The translations under genes and the position numbers were made by a program. The notes beneath the pieces are model-generated. The model was not told the origin of the DNA and did no database searches. It saw nothing but the letters and a program-made list of their open reading frames with translations. A DNA stretch of 64,000 bases from assembly GCA_029260165.1 (NCBI GenBank), contig JAJDDT010000042.1, positions 62,001-126,000 on the forward strand, given 5' to 3'. Origin of the DNA: Phycisphaerae bacterium (GTDB lineage: Bacteria > Planctomycetota > Phycisphaerae > UBA1845). Below, in pieces: positions 55,269-64,000 of this stretch (positions are counted from its first letter, which is position 1; each line of letters opens with the position of its first letter).

Positions 55269-57365
55269 GTGTCTCATCGCGCCAATATCCTTGCTCGCAT
55301 CCCCAAGCCTGCCGCTCGATGGTCCAGGCTTTTCGGGATGGCCACCGTCGTCGGGCTGCTTGGCGGGCTGACCGCGGCTGGGATGGAATGGGCGCTTCAC
55401 GAAGGCTCCCGCCTGCTCGTCGAAAAATTCACGCACACCGCCAGCGCGACCGTCGGACAATTCCACCTTGGCGTCCTGCTCCTGCCCGCGGCCGGCGGAC
55501 TCGTGGCAGGCCTTGCGATCCATTTGCTGTGCCCGACCGCGTTTGGCCACGGCACCGACGCCCTGACCCACGCCTTCCACCACGACATGGGCAAATTTCC
55601 CGTCAAAGGTCCCGGCATCAAGGGCATCGCCGCCGTCGGCGTCATCTCCTGCGGGGGATCCGCCGGCCCCGAGGGCCCCATCGCCGCACTTGGGGCTGCC
55701 ATAGGATCGACCGTGGCGGGTCTTTTCGGAATGACGCCGCGCGAGCGTCGCGTTCTGCTCGTCGCGGGTTGCGCAGCCGGTGTTGGAGCCATCTTTCAAT
55801 GCCCGCTGGGCGGAGCACTTTTTGCGGCAGGGGTCCTTTACAAGGAACCCGAATTTGAAACCGACGCCATCGTCCCCGCTTTCGTCGCGTCCGTCGTCGG
55901 ATACTCCACCTTCATGGCCTTCTACGGATTTGGTGAATTTCTCATCCCCAACGCGAACGATCTCGTTTTTTCCGAGGTCTGGCATCTGCTCCCCTATCTC
56001 CTGCTCGGACCGCTCTGCGGACTCGTCAGCATACTCCTCAGCCTGTCCATGTGGATCGTCGAGAAAAAACTCCTTCCGCTCTCACGACTGCCACGCTGGT
56101 TCGCACCGGCCATTGGCGGACTCAGCACCGGTGCCCTCGCCTGCGCACTGCCGCAGATCATGGACGGGCGATACGACTTCATCCGCAATGCCATGTCCGG
56201 TTTCGATTACAGCGGTAACAACTGGTGGACGTGGGCAGGCCTGTTCGGCGCGGTCGCCGTCGCCAAATGCATCGCGACCGCCCTTACTGTCGGCAGCGGC
56301 GCGTCAGGCGGTGTCCTCGGTCCCAGCGTTTTCGCCGGTGGAGTTGTCGGCGCCTTCCTCGGTGCCGTTCTTGAAGCTCTCTACCCGGGACAGTTCCCCG
56401 AAACACTCCGGATGGCCCTCATCCCCGTCGGGATGGGCGGCGTCCTGTCTGCCTCGATGCGCGTCCCGCTCGCCTCCGTCGTCATGATCATGGAGATGAC
56501 CGGCAGCTATGGCTTGATCGTTCCGCTCATGCTCGTCTGCATAACCTCCTACGTCATCGGGCGACGTTTCGGACTCAACCACGAGCAGCTCCGCTCAGCG
56601 GCTGACTCCCCCGCCCACGCCGCCGATGCGATCATCCACATCCTCGAATCCAACCGCGTCAGACAATTCATGGAATCAGATTGGCCACTCGTCGCCACCC
56701 CTGACATGACGATTCCCCAACTTGTCGAACGCATCCAACCGGGCACGCGACCTGTCTTCGCCGTCGTTGAAAACAGCAGACTCGTCGGACTGATATCCGT
56801 CCCGGACCTCGATGGCATCATGGCGGAACCAGGATTGGCTGACGCACTCATCGCCAGCGACATCATGACCGAACAGCTCGCGACCGTCTTCGACGACGAT
56901 GACCTTTACGCAGCCCTGAACGTCTTTCGCATCGAAAACCACGACGTCCTGCCCGTCGTCTCCCGCGGTCGAAAACGACCATGGGTTGGCATGCTCACGC
57001 GCAAACGCGTCTTTGAAGCGGTCCAGCAAAAAATTCACGAAACCCAGCAGGCTGTTCTGCAGGAACACGCCGGTCTCGCTGCCATCGAACAGGAAGGAAA
57101 ACTCCAACAACTCGTCATGGGGGTCAACCCCACACGCAACGATCAGATCCAACGACTCATCGTTCCGATGCAGGCACTGGGCCAATCACTCCGCGAGGCG
57201 GACTTTCGGAAGAACTTCGGTGCGCAGGTAATCGCCATCGAGAAAGCCGACGGGACCATGGAATGTCCGCCCAACATCGATGCTCCGCTCACCATGCGCG
57301 ACCGACTCGTCGCCGTCGTCTGGCAGGACAGAACCTCCCCCGAACCCAAATCTGACAACAACTGA
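55269..57365 (+). CDS. ClC-family chloride channel/transporter with CBS pair and RCK_C-like tail
   Basis: A 698-aa membrane protein with about ten helices and the ClC filter segments SCGGSAGPEGPIAALG, GGALFAAGVLYKE and GSGASGGVLGPSVFAGG. The second filter Glu is present in GPEGP. Two CBS domains (about residues 465-590) follow. The last 60 residues (GAQVIAIEKADGTMECPP...LTMRDRLVAVVWQ) resemble an RCK_C/TrkA-C module, an uncommon addition. The start is GTG 55269; ATG 55261 is in another frame. Transported ion presumed chloride. Confidence 0.93.
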   Translation: MSHRANILARIPKPAARWSRLFGMATVVGLLGGLTAAGMEWALHEGSRLLVEKFTHTASATVGQFHLGVLLLPAAGGLVAGLAIHLLCPTAFGHGTDALTHAFHHDMGKFPVKGPGIKGIAAVGVISCGGSAGPEGPIAALGAAIGSTVAGLFGMTPRERRVLLVAGCAAGVGAIFQCPLGGALFAAGVLYKEPEFETDAIVPAFVASVVGYSTFMAFYGFGEFLIPNANDLVFSEVWHLLPYLLLGPLCGLVSILLSLSMWIVEKKLLPLSRLPRWFAPAIGGLSTGALACALPQIMDGRYDFIRNAMSGFDYSGNNWWTWAGLFGAVAVAKCIATALTVGSGASGGVLGPSVFAGGVVGAFLGAVLEALYPGQFPETLRMALIPVGMGGVLSASMRVPLASVVMIMEMTGSYGLIVPLMLVCITSYVIGRRFGLNHEQLRSAADSPAHAADAIIHILESNRVRQFMESDWPLVATPDMTIPQLVERIQPGTRPVFAVVENSRLVGLISVPDLDGIMAEPGLADALIASDIMTEQLATVFDDDDLYAALNVFRIENHDVLPVVSRGRKRPWVGMLTRKRVFEAVQQKIHETQQAVLQEHAGLAAIEQEGKLQQLVMGVNPTRNDQIQRLIVPMQALGQSLREADFRKNFGAQVIAIEKADGTMECPPNIDAPLTMRDRLVAVVWQDRTSPEPKSDNN

Positions 57366-57382
57366 CCCGGGACAGGCCCGTT

Positions 57383-59101
57383 TCAGGCGCCGACGAGTGC
57401 CCCCTTTGCGACCCGACTGCCATCGCACATCAGATCACGAAAGCACGGCGGCTCGTAGGTCCAGCCTTTCTGCAGCCGCCGATCCTCGCGTCCGATCATG
57501 TATCGCAGGTATCGGCCCACGACAGGGCCTGCCAGTCGCGACTTGAGGCCAAACTCGCGATAGAGGTCCTTGAGCGTTCGCGATATCTTTTCAGACAACA
57601 GGGAGTCGGACTGGAACCACTTCCGTGCGGCCCAGAGCGCGCCGGTGTACGTTACCGCGAGTTCTCGCGCTTCCCACGCGAAACGGCTTTGGACACGGCG
57701 GTCCGGGTGATTCTTGTATCGTTTCCAGCCACGGAGCACGGTGCGGGTGATACGAACGATGCTCGGCCCGTTGATCTCGAAATCGCGACGAAATGCCCGC
57801 AGCAGGAATTCGGTCTCTCGTCCGTGTTTGATATTGGGGTGTCGATAGTTAAATTTCAACTGTCCGTGCGCGTCCGCTTCCGGGCAGTCAGCAGGATCGA
57901 GCAGTAATCCCCTGGCTTGATGCTCGGCGTGCAGCGGCGTTCCGGGAATGGGTGTGTAAAGCATGAACTGGTGGAATTCGGTGTCGTGTGCGACGGCGTG
58001 GTCGATGACGGCATCGATGTTGTCGGGCGTGTGTTCCTCCATTCCGATGATTGACGATCCAAGCACGCGAACGCCGTGGTCCTGGAGTTCACGAACAAGT
58101 GCACGGGTATCGGTGCCCTTGAGCTTGGAGTATTTGGAATCCTCCCCTTCGAGGCCCATCCACACCCATGAGATTCCGAGTCCGACGAGTTGCTCCATGG
58201 TGTACGACTGCAAAACCCTGGCTGAGCTGAACACATACATGGCCCAGGATTTGTCGTGTTCGATCATCAACTCGAGTAGTCGAATCGCACGCTTGCGATG
58301 CAGAAGGAAGTTTTCGTCCATGACGAAAAAGGATCGCACCTGCATGTCCCGTTCGAGTTGGCACATAACGTCGAACAGTTCGTCGCCGGTGTCGTAAAAG
58401 TGCAGGCATTTGCCCTTGCCTCCGAACATGGTGGAGGTAGCACAGAAGTTGCAACCAATGGGGCATCCGACGGAAGGAATCAGCGTCGCAGCCACATCGC
58501 CTGGTTTTTCCGTAAGATTGACGCCCATGGTTCGAGCCCCGATACCTGAGGCGATTCGTGGATGGCGGATCGGAGCGCTCGCGTCCTCGCCGAGGTATTT
58601 GCGCATCCAGCTCACGCCGTCACCGCGCACGATGTGGTCGGCGTCGATTCTCTGACTCAGATTGGGAATACCGGAGACGTGCCCGCCGACGACGATGGTT
58701 GCGTCCGGCAGGTGCGTGCGGACCAACTCGCACATTTTGCGCACTTTCCCCACGTTCGGCATGATGGATCCGATGCCGACGATGTCGTAGTGGTGTGTGG
58801 TGATCTCCTCGATGAATTTCTCGAGCGTGGGAAAATCGAGGAGCGTGCTGGGGGCTTTGATGTTGTTTTGGATCAGCATGAGGCCCCACGAGCGGTGGAA
58901 CATGCGCAGCGAAAATGCGCGCTGCACCCGGGTCACCTGGTTGTGGTACAGCTCCATGGGGTTGATCGTCCGACTTCCGTAGGCGTCGTCGACGGCAAAC
59001 GGTCCGAACACGCTGCTGAGCAGCACGCGTGCTCGTGAGCCTGAAGGATGAACGGGTGGTGCTGACTGATCGATCGGCGCGGCGATGCTGAGTTCTATCA
59101 T
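57383..59101 (-). CDS. B12-binding-domain radical SAM protein
   Basis: A 572-aa radical SAM enzyme. An N-terminal cobalamin-binding-like domain (about residues 20-185, with VGIGSIMPNVGKVRKMCELV and IVVGGHVSG) lacks the His-on DxHxxG motif. The Fe-S motif is CPIGCNFC (Cys213, Cys217, Cys220). Conserved FFVMDENFLLH and GISWVWMGLEGED continue the barrel. AGAGG nine bases upstream selects ATG 59101 over the longer frame. It follows nadA in the same direction. The reaction is unknown; methylation or C-C bond formation are typical of the family. Confidence 0.9.
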   Translation of the reverse strand: MIELSIAAPIDQSAPPVHPSGSRARVLLSSVFGPFAVDDAYGSRTINPMELYHNQVTRVQRAFSLRMFHRSWGLMLIQNNIKAPSTLLDFPTLEKFIEEITTHHYDIVGIGSIMPNVGKVRKMCELVRTHLPDATIVVGGHVSGIPNLSQRIDADHIVRGDGVSWMRKYLGEDASAPIRHPRIASGIGARTMGVNLTEKPGDVAATLIPSVGCPIGCNFCATSTMFGGKGKCLHFYDTGDELFDVMCQLERDMQVRSFFVMDENFLLHRKRAIRLLELMIEHDKSWAMYVFSSARVLQSYTMEQLVGLGISWVWMGLEGEDSKYSKLKGTDTRALVRELQDHGVRVLGSSIIGMEEHTPDNIDAVIDHAVAHDTEFHQFMLYTPIPGTPLHAEHQARGLLLDPADCPEADAHGQLKFNYRHPNIKHGRETEFLLRAFRRDFEINGPSIVRITRTVLRGWKRYKNHPDRRVQSRFAWEARELAVTYTGALWAARKWFQSDSLLSEKISRTLKDLYREFGLKSRLAGPVVGRYLRYMIGREDRRLQKGWTYEPPCFRDLMCDGSRVAKGALVGA

Positions 59102-59156
59102 TCTGTGATACCTCTTGTTTTTTCGTTGATTTACGAGGGCAGGCTCAATAATGAGC

Positions 59157-60245
59157 CTATGTCGAAACGTGCGACGGCGTGTTCGACGTCGCAAGCATTC
59201 TTTCCAGGGCGCTGCGAGCGCGAACGGCCACGGATTCCGGAATGCTTACCGCATAGCGGTTCAACTTCAGGGATTCGAGCGTTTGTTCCAGCGTGATCTC
59301 GTTCATGTGTGGGCAGCGTATGCTACAGAGACGCAGCATTTCCTTATCCGGGTTGTCGGCGGCGACGTTGTCTCCCATCGCACATTCGGTCAGCAACAGG
59401 TACCGCGACGCTTTGGTTTGTTGAACATGACGAATCATGGCGGAGGTGCTGCCGGAGAAATCAGAAGCAGCCACGACATCCGGCGGGCACTCCGGGTGGG
59501 CCAATACGACCACGTCGGAAAACTGCCTGCGTACGTCCTCCACGTCCGACACGCTGAATCGCTCGTGCACTTCGCATCGGCCATTCCACCCGACAACGGT
59601 GGACCCACTCTCGCAGCCGCTGTTCGGTTCGACAAAATCGCTCGTCGTTCCTGATTTCGAGATAATGATCTTTTTGCCCGTTTCCTTTGCCACGTTTCGG
59701 GCGAGGTACTCATCGGGGATAAAGATCACGGTGTCGGTGTCGAAGGATTCGACCACGGCGGCTGCATTGCCTGAGGTGCAGCACGCGTCGCACTCCGCCT
59801 TAACGTCGGCATAGGTATTGATGTAGCAAACAACCGGGACTCCCGGGTAGCGTGATTTCAGATGTCGTACGTCCGCGGCGGTGATGCTGGCGGCGAGTGA
59901 ACAACCCGCGTCGGGCGATGGGACCAGAACCGTCTTGTCGGGGCTGAGGATTTTGGCGGTCTCCGCCATGAATCGCACGCCGCAGAAGATGATTGTGTCT
60001 GCAGAAGACGTGGCTGCGACGCGACACAACTCCAGCGAATCACCGACGTGATCCGGGATCGTGTGGTACAGAGCAGGCTCCATATAGTTGTGGCCCAGGA
60101 TGAGCGTGTTGCGTTCAACCTTGATGCGATTGATTTCGTAGACCAGCTCCGCTTTGTATCGCAGTTCGCAGTCGGGGACGACTTCAATCAGTTTTTCGCG
60201 CATGGCGCGATACGTTGCGTCGATTGAATTCTCTAGAATGGGCAT
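59157..60245 (-). CDS. nadA: Quinolinate synthase
   Basis: Condenses iminoaspartate with dihydroxyacetone phosphate to quinolinate in de novo NAD synthesis, using a [4Fe-4S] cluster. The cluster ligands are Cys114 (DAGCSLAA), Cys224 (GRCEVH) and Cys288 (TECAMG). AAGGAGG six bases upstream fixes ATG 60245. The length of 362 aa is slightly above the family average, with extra Cys in ECDACCTSG. No nadB or nadC is in the window. It is the fourth gene of a minus-strand series and 34 bases after the tryptophanase-like gene. Confidence 0.97.
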   Translation of the reverse strand: MPILENSIDATYRAMREKLIEVVPDCELRYKAELVYEINRIKVERNTLILGHNYMEPALYHTIPDHVGDSLELCRVAATSSADTIIFCGVRFMAETAKILSPDKTVLVPSPDAGCSLAASITAADVRHLKSRYPGVPVVCYINTYADVKAECDACCTSGNAAAVVESFDTDTVIFIPDEYLARNVAKETGKKIIISKSGTTSDFVEPNSGCESGSTVVGWNGRCEVHERFSVSDVEDVRRQFSDVVVLAHPECPPDVVAASDFSGSTSAMIRHVQQTKASRYLLLTECAMGDNVAADNPDKEMLRLCSIRCPHMNEITLEQTLESLKLNRYAVSIPESVAVRARSALERMLATSNTPSHVST

Positions 60246-60279
60246 GGTTTGCCTCCTTGCGTATGCCTCGTCGGTCCTT

Positions 60280-61635
60280 CTATATTTCCTCAAACCGGGC
60301 GGTGAAATGTCGCAGCATGGGGGCCTCTTCGACGATGCGGAGTCCTCCCAACTCCTTGCGTTGTCCATACAGTTCCACGACAGATTCGATGACGTAGTCT
60401 ATATGGGACTGCGTGTACACGCGTCTCGGAATCGCAAGCCTGACCAGTTCCATGTCAGCCAACTTCCCCTCACCACCGAACATGACGCTGCCGATTTCGA
60501 CAGCACGGATGCCGCCGATTCGATAAAGCCCGACGGCCACGGACTGCCCTGGAAATTCGCATGGTGGAATATCCGGGCAAAATCGTTTGGCGTCGATGTA
60601 AATCGCATGACCACCGGCGGGTTCCATAACCGGAACACCCGCGGCGACAAGTTGTTCTCCAAGATATTCGGTGCTGCGGATGCGGTAGGCGAGGTAATTT
60701 TCGTCAAGAATCTCCTCCAGTCCCTGCGCGAGCGCTTCCAGATCACGCCCCGCCAATCCACCGTACGTTGGAAAACCTTCCGTCAGGATGAGGCTGTTGC
60801 GCGCCTGCTGAGCGAGGTTTTCGTCGCGAAACAACAGCAACCCACCGATGTTGACCAGTCCGTCCTTCTTCGCGCTGATCGTCGCGCCGTCGGCCAGATC
60901 GAACATCTCGCGAACAATGTCGCGAATCGAACGATCGTGCATCCCCGGTTCGCGCGTCTTGATGAAATAAGCATTTTCCGCGAAGCGACACGCGTCCAGA
61001 AAGAATGGAATACCGAAGCGTTTGCAGACGTCGTGCACGCTTTGAATATTCTCCATGCTGACGGGTTGGCCTCCGCTGCTGTTGTTCGTGATGGTCAACA
61101 TGCAGACCGGGATTCGGTCAGCCCCAACACGATCGATCAGCGCCTCGAGTTTGCCGACGTCCATGTTGCCCTTGAAAGGAAGCCGTTTTTGAGGGTCGCG
61201 ACTCTCGTCAATCACCAGATCGACCGCCTCCGCCCCCGTATGCTCCACGTTGGCGCGCGTGGTGTCGAAATGGTTGTTGTTGGGCACAATCTTGCCAGAC
61301 CCGCCAAGCAGGTCAAACAGGATGCGCTCGCTGGCACGTCCCTGGTGCGTCGGCAGAACCTGCTCGAACCCGGTGATTTCCCGGACCCGGTCGTACAGAC
61401 GAAAGAAACTCTCCGCACCCGCGTAGGATTCGTCCCCCCGCATGATGCCCGCCCACTGTTCGCTGCTCATGGCGCTCGTGCCGCTATCGGTCAGCAGATC
61501 GATCAGGACATCGCGCGCGCGAACCGTGAACAAATTAAAATGTGCCCGTCGGATAATCTGCTCTCGTTCCTGAGCGGTTGTCAGTCTGATCGGCTCAACG
61601 ACCTTGATGCGAAATGGTTCGATGATCGTTTTCAT
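60280..61635 (-). CDS. Tryptophanase/tyrosine phenol-lyase-family beta-eliminating lyase
   Basis: A 451-aa PLP enzyme that cleaves an aromatic amino acid to pyruvate, ammonia and the aromatic product. The PLP lysine is Lys257 in SAKKDGLVNIGG. THQGRASE (about 96-103) and SSGGQPVS are family motifs. The segment GIRAVEIGSV has Ile at position 382, where tyrosine phenol-lyases have Arg (Arg381) and tryptophanases a hydrophobic residue, so tryptophanase-like specificity is more likely. It overlaps the preceding oxidoreductase stop by four bases. Substrate is inferred from this residue only. Confidence 0.93.
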   Translation of the reverse strand: MKTIIEPFRIKVVEPIRLTTAQEREQIIRRAHFNLFTVRARDVLIDLLTDSGTSAMSSEQWAGIMRGDESYAGAESFFRLYDRVREITGFEQVLPTHQGRASERILFDLLGGSGKIVPNNNHFDTTRANVEHTGAEAVDLVIDESRDPQKRLPFKGNMDVGKLEALIDRVGADRIPVCMLTITNNSSGGQPVSMENIQSVHDVCKRFGIPFFLDACRFAENAYFIKTREPGMHDRSIRDIVREMFDLADGATISAKKDGLVNIGGLLLFRDENLAQQARNSLILTEGFPTYGGLAGRDLEALAQGLEEILDENYLAYRIRSTEYLGEQLVAAGVPVMEPAGGHAIYIDAKRFCPDIPPCEFPGQSVAVGLYRIGGIRAVEIGSVMFGGEGKLADMELVRLAIPRRVYTQSHIDYVIESVVELYGQRKELGGLRIVEEAPMLRHFTARFEEI

Positions 61636-62660
61636 TTTGGTTGCAAGTCCGCCCGAAGCGATTCGTTACGGGATTGTGTCAGGCTGAGCCTCGACGGGGT
61701 CCACGGCGATGTTTCGTTTCCAGGACCCTGGTCGATCAATTCTGCCGCCAGCCGACCGACGGAATACGAGGCTGTCACCCCATGACCGCCCAGTCCCGCG
61801 ACGTGAAAAAGGCGCTCGCACCTTGGGTCAAACCCAATGACGAATTTTCGGTCAGGTGCGAACACCCGCTGACCCACCCACATCGACTGAATCGAAAGCT
61901 CTCCAAGCTCAGGTTGCAAGCTGCTCAGTCTCTCAGCCAATCGCTCGAATACGTCGTGGTCTTCCCGATAGTCACCCGGAGAAGCCGGGGTTTCATCACA
62001 ACAACACAACAGCAGTCCACCCGATTCAGGCCTGAAATAAAGACCACATGTACCGTTCCAGACAACAGGCAAATCTGCTTCCACCCTGTCCAGCGGAGGT
62101 GTGACAAACAGGTGGCGATTCATCGGGACCATCGGCAGATCGCCAAGCTCCCCCGCCCAGGGACCGGCTGCGTTGACCAGCAGGTTGCAGAGAATCTCGC
62201 CCTGATTCGTGTGAACACGGAGCTTGTCCCCGTCAGATTCCCATTTCAGTACCTTCGTATTGTATCGCACATCACGCCCGTCGAGGTAGGTGCGTAGCAG
62301 ATGGGCTGTGTCCACCGTGCCATCGTCGGCGCACCACTGCCCCTTTCCGATGGCACCCGGGAATCGACTGCCCACGTCATCCTCACCAAAACCAACGAGC
62401 ATCACACCGCAACGGTTGTAGAGTGCGAGTCGGCCCAAACGCAACTCGCCGGCCCCCTCGCTGATCACCTCCTGCTCGGAAGGGTCGTCCGCATGTTCCC
62501 GAATGATGGCTGCGTTACGCCCGGAGGAATGCACCCCGGGAACCTCCTCCTGCTCAACAACCAGAACATCTTCACGCCCAACGAGAGCAAGGTGGTACGC
62601 AGTGGCTGCCCCGGCAAACCCCGCCCCAACAATTAGAATATCTGTTTCGACACGCGACAT
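61632..62660 (-). CDS. DAO-family FAD-dependent oxidoreductase
   Basis: A 342-aa flavoprotein of the D-amino-acid oxidase/glycine oxidase group. DILIVGAGFAGAATAYHLA (residues 7-25) binds FAD, followed by EQEEVPGVHSSGRNAA and a C-terminal VAGLGGHGVTASYSVGRLAAELID. It is fairly short for the family (370-400 aa). It lies between the polyferredoxin and the tryptophanase-like gene with one- and four-base overlaps. An amino acid is a plausible substrate; iminoaspartate supply to NadA is possible but unproven. Confidence 0.9.
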   Translation of the reverse strand: MSRVETDILIVGAGFAGAATAYHLALVGREDVLVVEQEEVPGVHSSGRNAAIIREHADDPSEQEVISEGAGELRLGRLALYNRCGVMLVGFGEDDVGSRFPGAIGKGQWCADDGTVDTAHLLRTYLDGRDVRYNTKVLKWESDGDKLRVHTNQGEILCNLLVNAAGPWAGELGDLPMVPMNRHLFVTPPLDRVEADLPVVWNGTCGLYFRPESGGLLLCCCDETPASPGDYREDHDVFERLAERLSSLQPELGELSIQSMWVGQRVFAPDRKFVIGFDPRCERLFHVAGLGGHGVTASYSVGRLAAELIDQGPGNETSPWTPSRLSLTQSRNESLRADLQPK

Positions 62661-64000
62661 CAGTTTGAACCTTCACGCATGGTATTTTCAACTCCGTTTG
62701 AACCGGAACTCGCCGCACGCATCTCAAGAAGCCTAATCATGTATTGACGAAAAGCCAGTGTTTGTTCGTCCGAAGGGTGAAGGTCCGCCGCGACGTTTAC
62801 CTCCTCGAGCGCGTCGTCGAGGCGACCCGTCATCATAAGGGCCACCGCCAGATTGTAATGAGCGTCAGCATGGTTCGGCCTGAGCTTCAGACACTCTCGC
62901 AGATGCTCGATGCCCTTCTGTGCGTCGCCTCGTTCCACCAGCATCGCCCCCAGATCGTAATGGGCCTCCGCGTAATTCGGTCGAATTTGCAATGCCATCC
63001 GGAGATGACGCTCCACGAGGTCCACACGTCCAGCCTGAAAGTGGACACCCGCCAAGCCATAGTGAGCCTCGCCCCGATTCGCGTCCAAATCAAGCGAAAT
63101 TCGGTATTGTTGTTCCGCCTCAGCCAGTCGATGGCGCTTTGCGAGAACGAAGGCGAGTTCATCACGAACACGAGGATCGTTCGGATAGCGACCGAGCACA
63201 CGCCGTCGAACATCTTCCGCCTCAGCCCACCGTTCGGAACGCACATAGAGGTCGCCGAGCATGCGCTCCACGCGCTCGGTTCGAAGCAACCCCCATCGCT
63301 GTACAGTCTCCAGGTGTGCGATCGCACCTTCGCTGTCATGGCTGCCAATGGAGGTCCCCCGCGATACGCCGCTGTATCGGCTCGTACCCACCACAACGTG
63401 ATAGCGTACAAAAGCACTGTGGACGCTGAACGCGAGGATAGAAAACACGCACACCACAAAGGCGTTACCCGTCCCGGTCAACACCCCCGCCCGCCTTAAT
63501 CGCCATCTGTTGAACATCACATCGCGACGTCGAAACAGACGAATCGCGACAATGGTGGCGTAGGCAAAAACAGAACCCAACGCCAGCGTCAGCAGAAAAG
63601 GCGTGATATCGTAAAGCCCCCGATAAATGAACAGCACCGCCACGAAAACAGTGGCTGCCAGCACTTCCTCCCATAATGAAAAGTCGTATCTCTTGCGAAC
63701 CGTCGTCTCCCCGACCACCTGCTTAAACAGCGAGGGTCTGCCAAAACCGAAGCGGAGGGTTTGCTGTGGACAGACACTGACACAATCCAGATCCTTCAAG
63801 CACGCTGGATTCACAACCATACCGTAGCGATTCACCTCTTCGTGTACACGCACATGTGACGTACACGCAGCCGTACACCTCCCGCATTGCTTGCAGTCAT
63901 CCCCAACACGAATGCGCCCCGGCGCGATCCGATCTGCCAACCCGAACAAGGCACCATAGGGACAACCATAGCGACAGAACGTCCTCGTACCCAGAACGTA
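62660..64000 (-). CDS. Polyferredoxin-TPR membrane protein (partial, 5' end off the window)
   Basis: The frame continues past the right edge, where it reads FCRYGCPYGALFGL, a NapH/CcoG-like CxxxCP segment. Next come a CxxCxxCxxxC ferredoxin motif (CKQCGRCTAAC) and a second cluster site (CLKDLDCVSVCP). Three to four membrane helices (about 90-185 residues later) precede a C-terminal TPR domain of about five repeats (AHYDLGAMLVERGD, AHYNLAVALMMTGR). NapH-like Fe-S proteins pass electrons in the membrane; the TPR suggests a docking role. It starts the visible part of the nadA operon. Confidence 0.87.
   Translation of the reverse strand, partial: YVLGTRTFCRYGCPYGALFGLADRIAPGRIRVGDDCKQCGRCTAACTSHVRVHEEVNRYGMVVNPACLKDLDCVSVCPQQTLRFGFGRPSLFKQVVGETTVRKRYDFSLWEEVLAATVFVAVLFIYRGLYDITPFLLTLALGSVFAYATIVAIRLFRRRDVMFNRWRLRRAGVLTGTGNAFVVCVFSILAFSVHSAFVRYHVVVGTSRYSGVSRGTSIGSHDSEGAIAHLETVQRWGLLRTERVERMLGDLYVRSERWAEAEDVRRRVLGRYPNDPRVRDELAFVLAKRHRLAEAEQQYRISLDLDANRGEAHYGLAGVHFQAGRVDLVERHLRMALQIRPNYAEAHYDLGAMLVERGDAQKGIEHLRECLKLRPNHADAHYNLAVALMMTGRLDDALEEVNVAADLHPSDEQTLAFRQYMIRLLEMRAASSGSNGVENTMREGSN

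Noticed and set aside
60154-61785. 543-codon plus-strand frame opposite the lyase gene
   Set aside because: Shadow of a secure PLP enzyme with Lys257 and family motifs.

Overview
The window looks like one contiguous piece of a GC-rich, Gram-negative (diderm) bacterial chromosome. Evidence for an outer membrane: a type II secretion (T2SS) cluster, an outer-membrane beta-barrel, several lipoproteins and an AsmA-like protein. The oversized secretin-domain proteins, the N-domain repeat expansion and the general gene style suggest Planctomycetota (Phycisphaerae-like), but no rRNA or marker phylogeny is available, so the lineage is an inference. I saw no tRNA, rRNA, CRISPR array, transposase or prophage.

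Layout. 1-20 kb: the 3' part of a T2SS operon, with a partial upstream gene, GspJ, GspK, a PilM/GspL-like protein and a GspM/PilO-like protein fused to a GspC/PilP-like region. These are followed by two giant proteins. The first (2,581 aa) has about 25 secretin N-type repeats and no secretin barrel. The second (1,649 aa) has about 14 repeats and ends in a normal secretin domain. Two lipoproteins follow. 20-24.7 kb: an A-type Fe-S carrier, a YgfZ-like folate protein, a repeat-rich intergenic region, a hypothetical gene, a rhomboid protease and a NUDIX hydrolase. 24.8-32.7 kb: dxr-rseP, a degenerate HAD protein, a secreted GyrI-like protein, a thioredoxin-like lipoprotein with an in-frame TGA, NAD(P)HX epimerase and a metalloprotease-like protein. 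32.7-40 kb: trkA-trkH, a Ski2-like helicase and ruvA-ruvB. 40-50.5 kb: DCC thioredoxin-like, DUF2071, a degenerate M50-like membrane protein, a poly-Asp protein, a lipoprotein beside a SlaM-like barrel, an EamA transporter, a SurA/PrsA-like PPIase, aroC and an AsmA-like protein. 50.6-53.6 kb: a tightly overlapping HprK-related kinase / PqqD-like / nucleotidyltransferase cassette led by a 70-aa peptide. 53.7-57.4 kb: a Fic protein with a palindromic operator array, and a ClC-CBS-RCK_C channel. 57.4-64 kb: a minus-strand run of polyferredoxin-TPR, DAO-family oxidoreductase, tryptophanase-like lyase, nadA and a B12/radical SAM protein.

The strongest discovery is at 30271-30750. A TlpA-type thioredoxin lipoprotein has TGA exactly where the first cysteine of its CPPC active site should be. 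A perfect 6-bp hairpin with an AGGTT loop starts 10 nt after it, placing the loop 16 nt downstream of the TGA, which fits a bacterial SECIS. I read it as a selenocysteine (UPPC) redox lipoprotein that standard gene calling would truncate. Second in interest are the paired giant secretin-domain proteins, the HprK/PqqD cassette with its candidate precursor peptide, and the Fic operator array.

Coding-strand composition changes in blocks. Plus-strand genes before about 6 kb, at 24.8-31.5 kb and at 35.9-39.9 kb are G-rich, while plus-strand genes at 10-21.8, 31.8-35.6 and 41-57 kb are C-rich. One switch happens inside a single gene.
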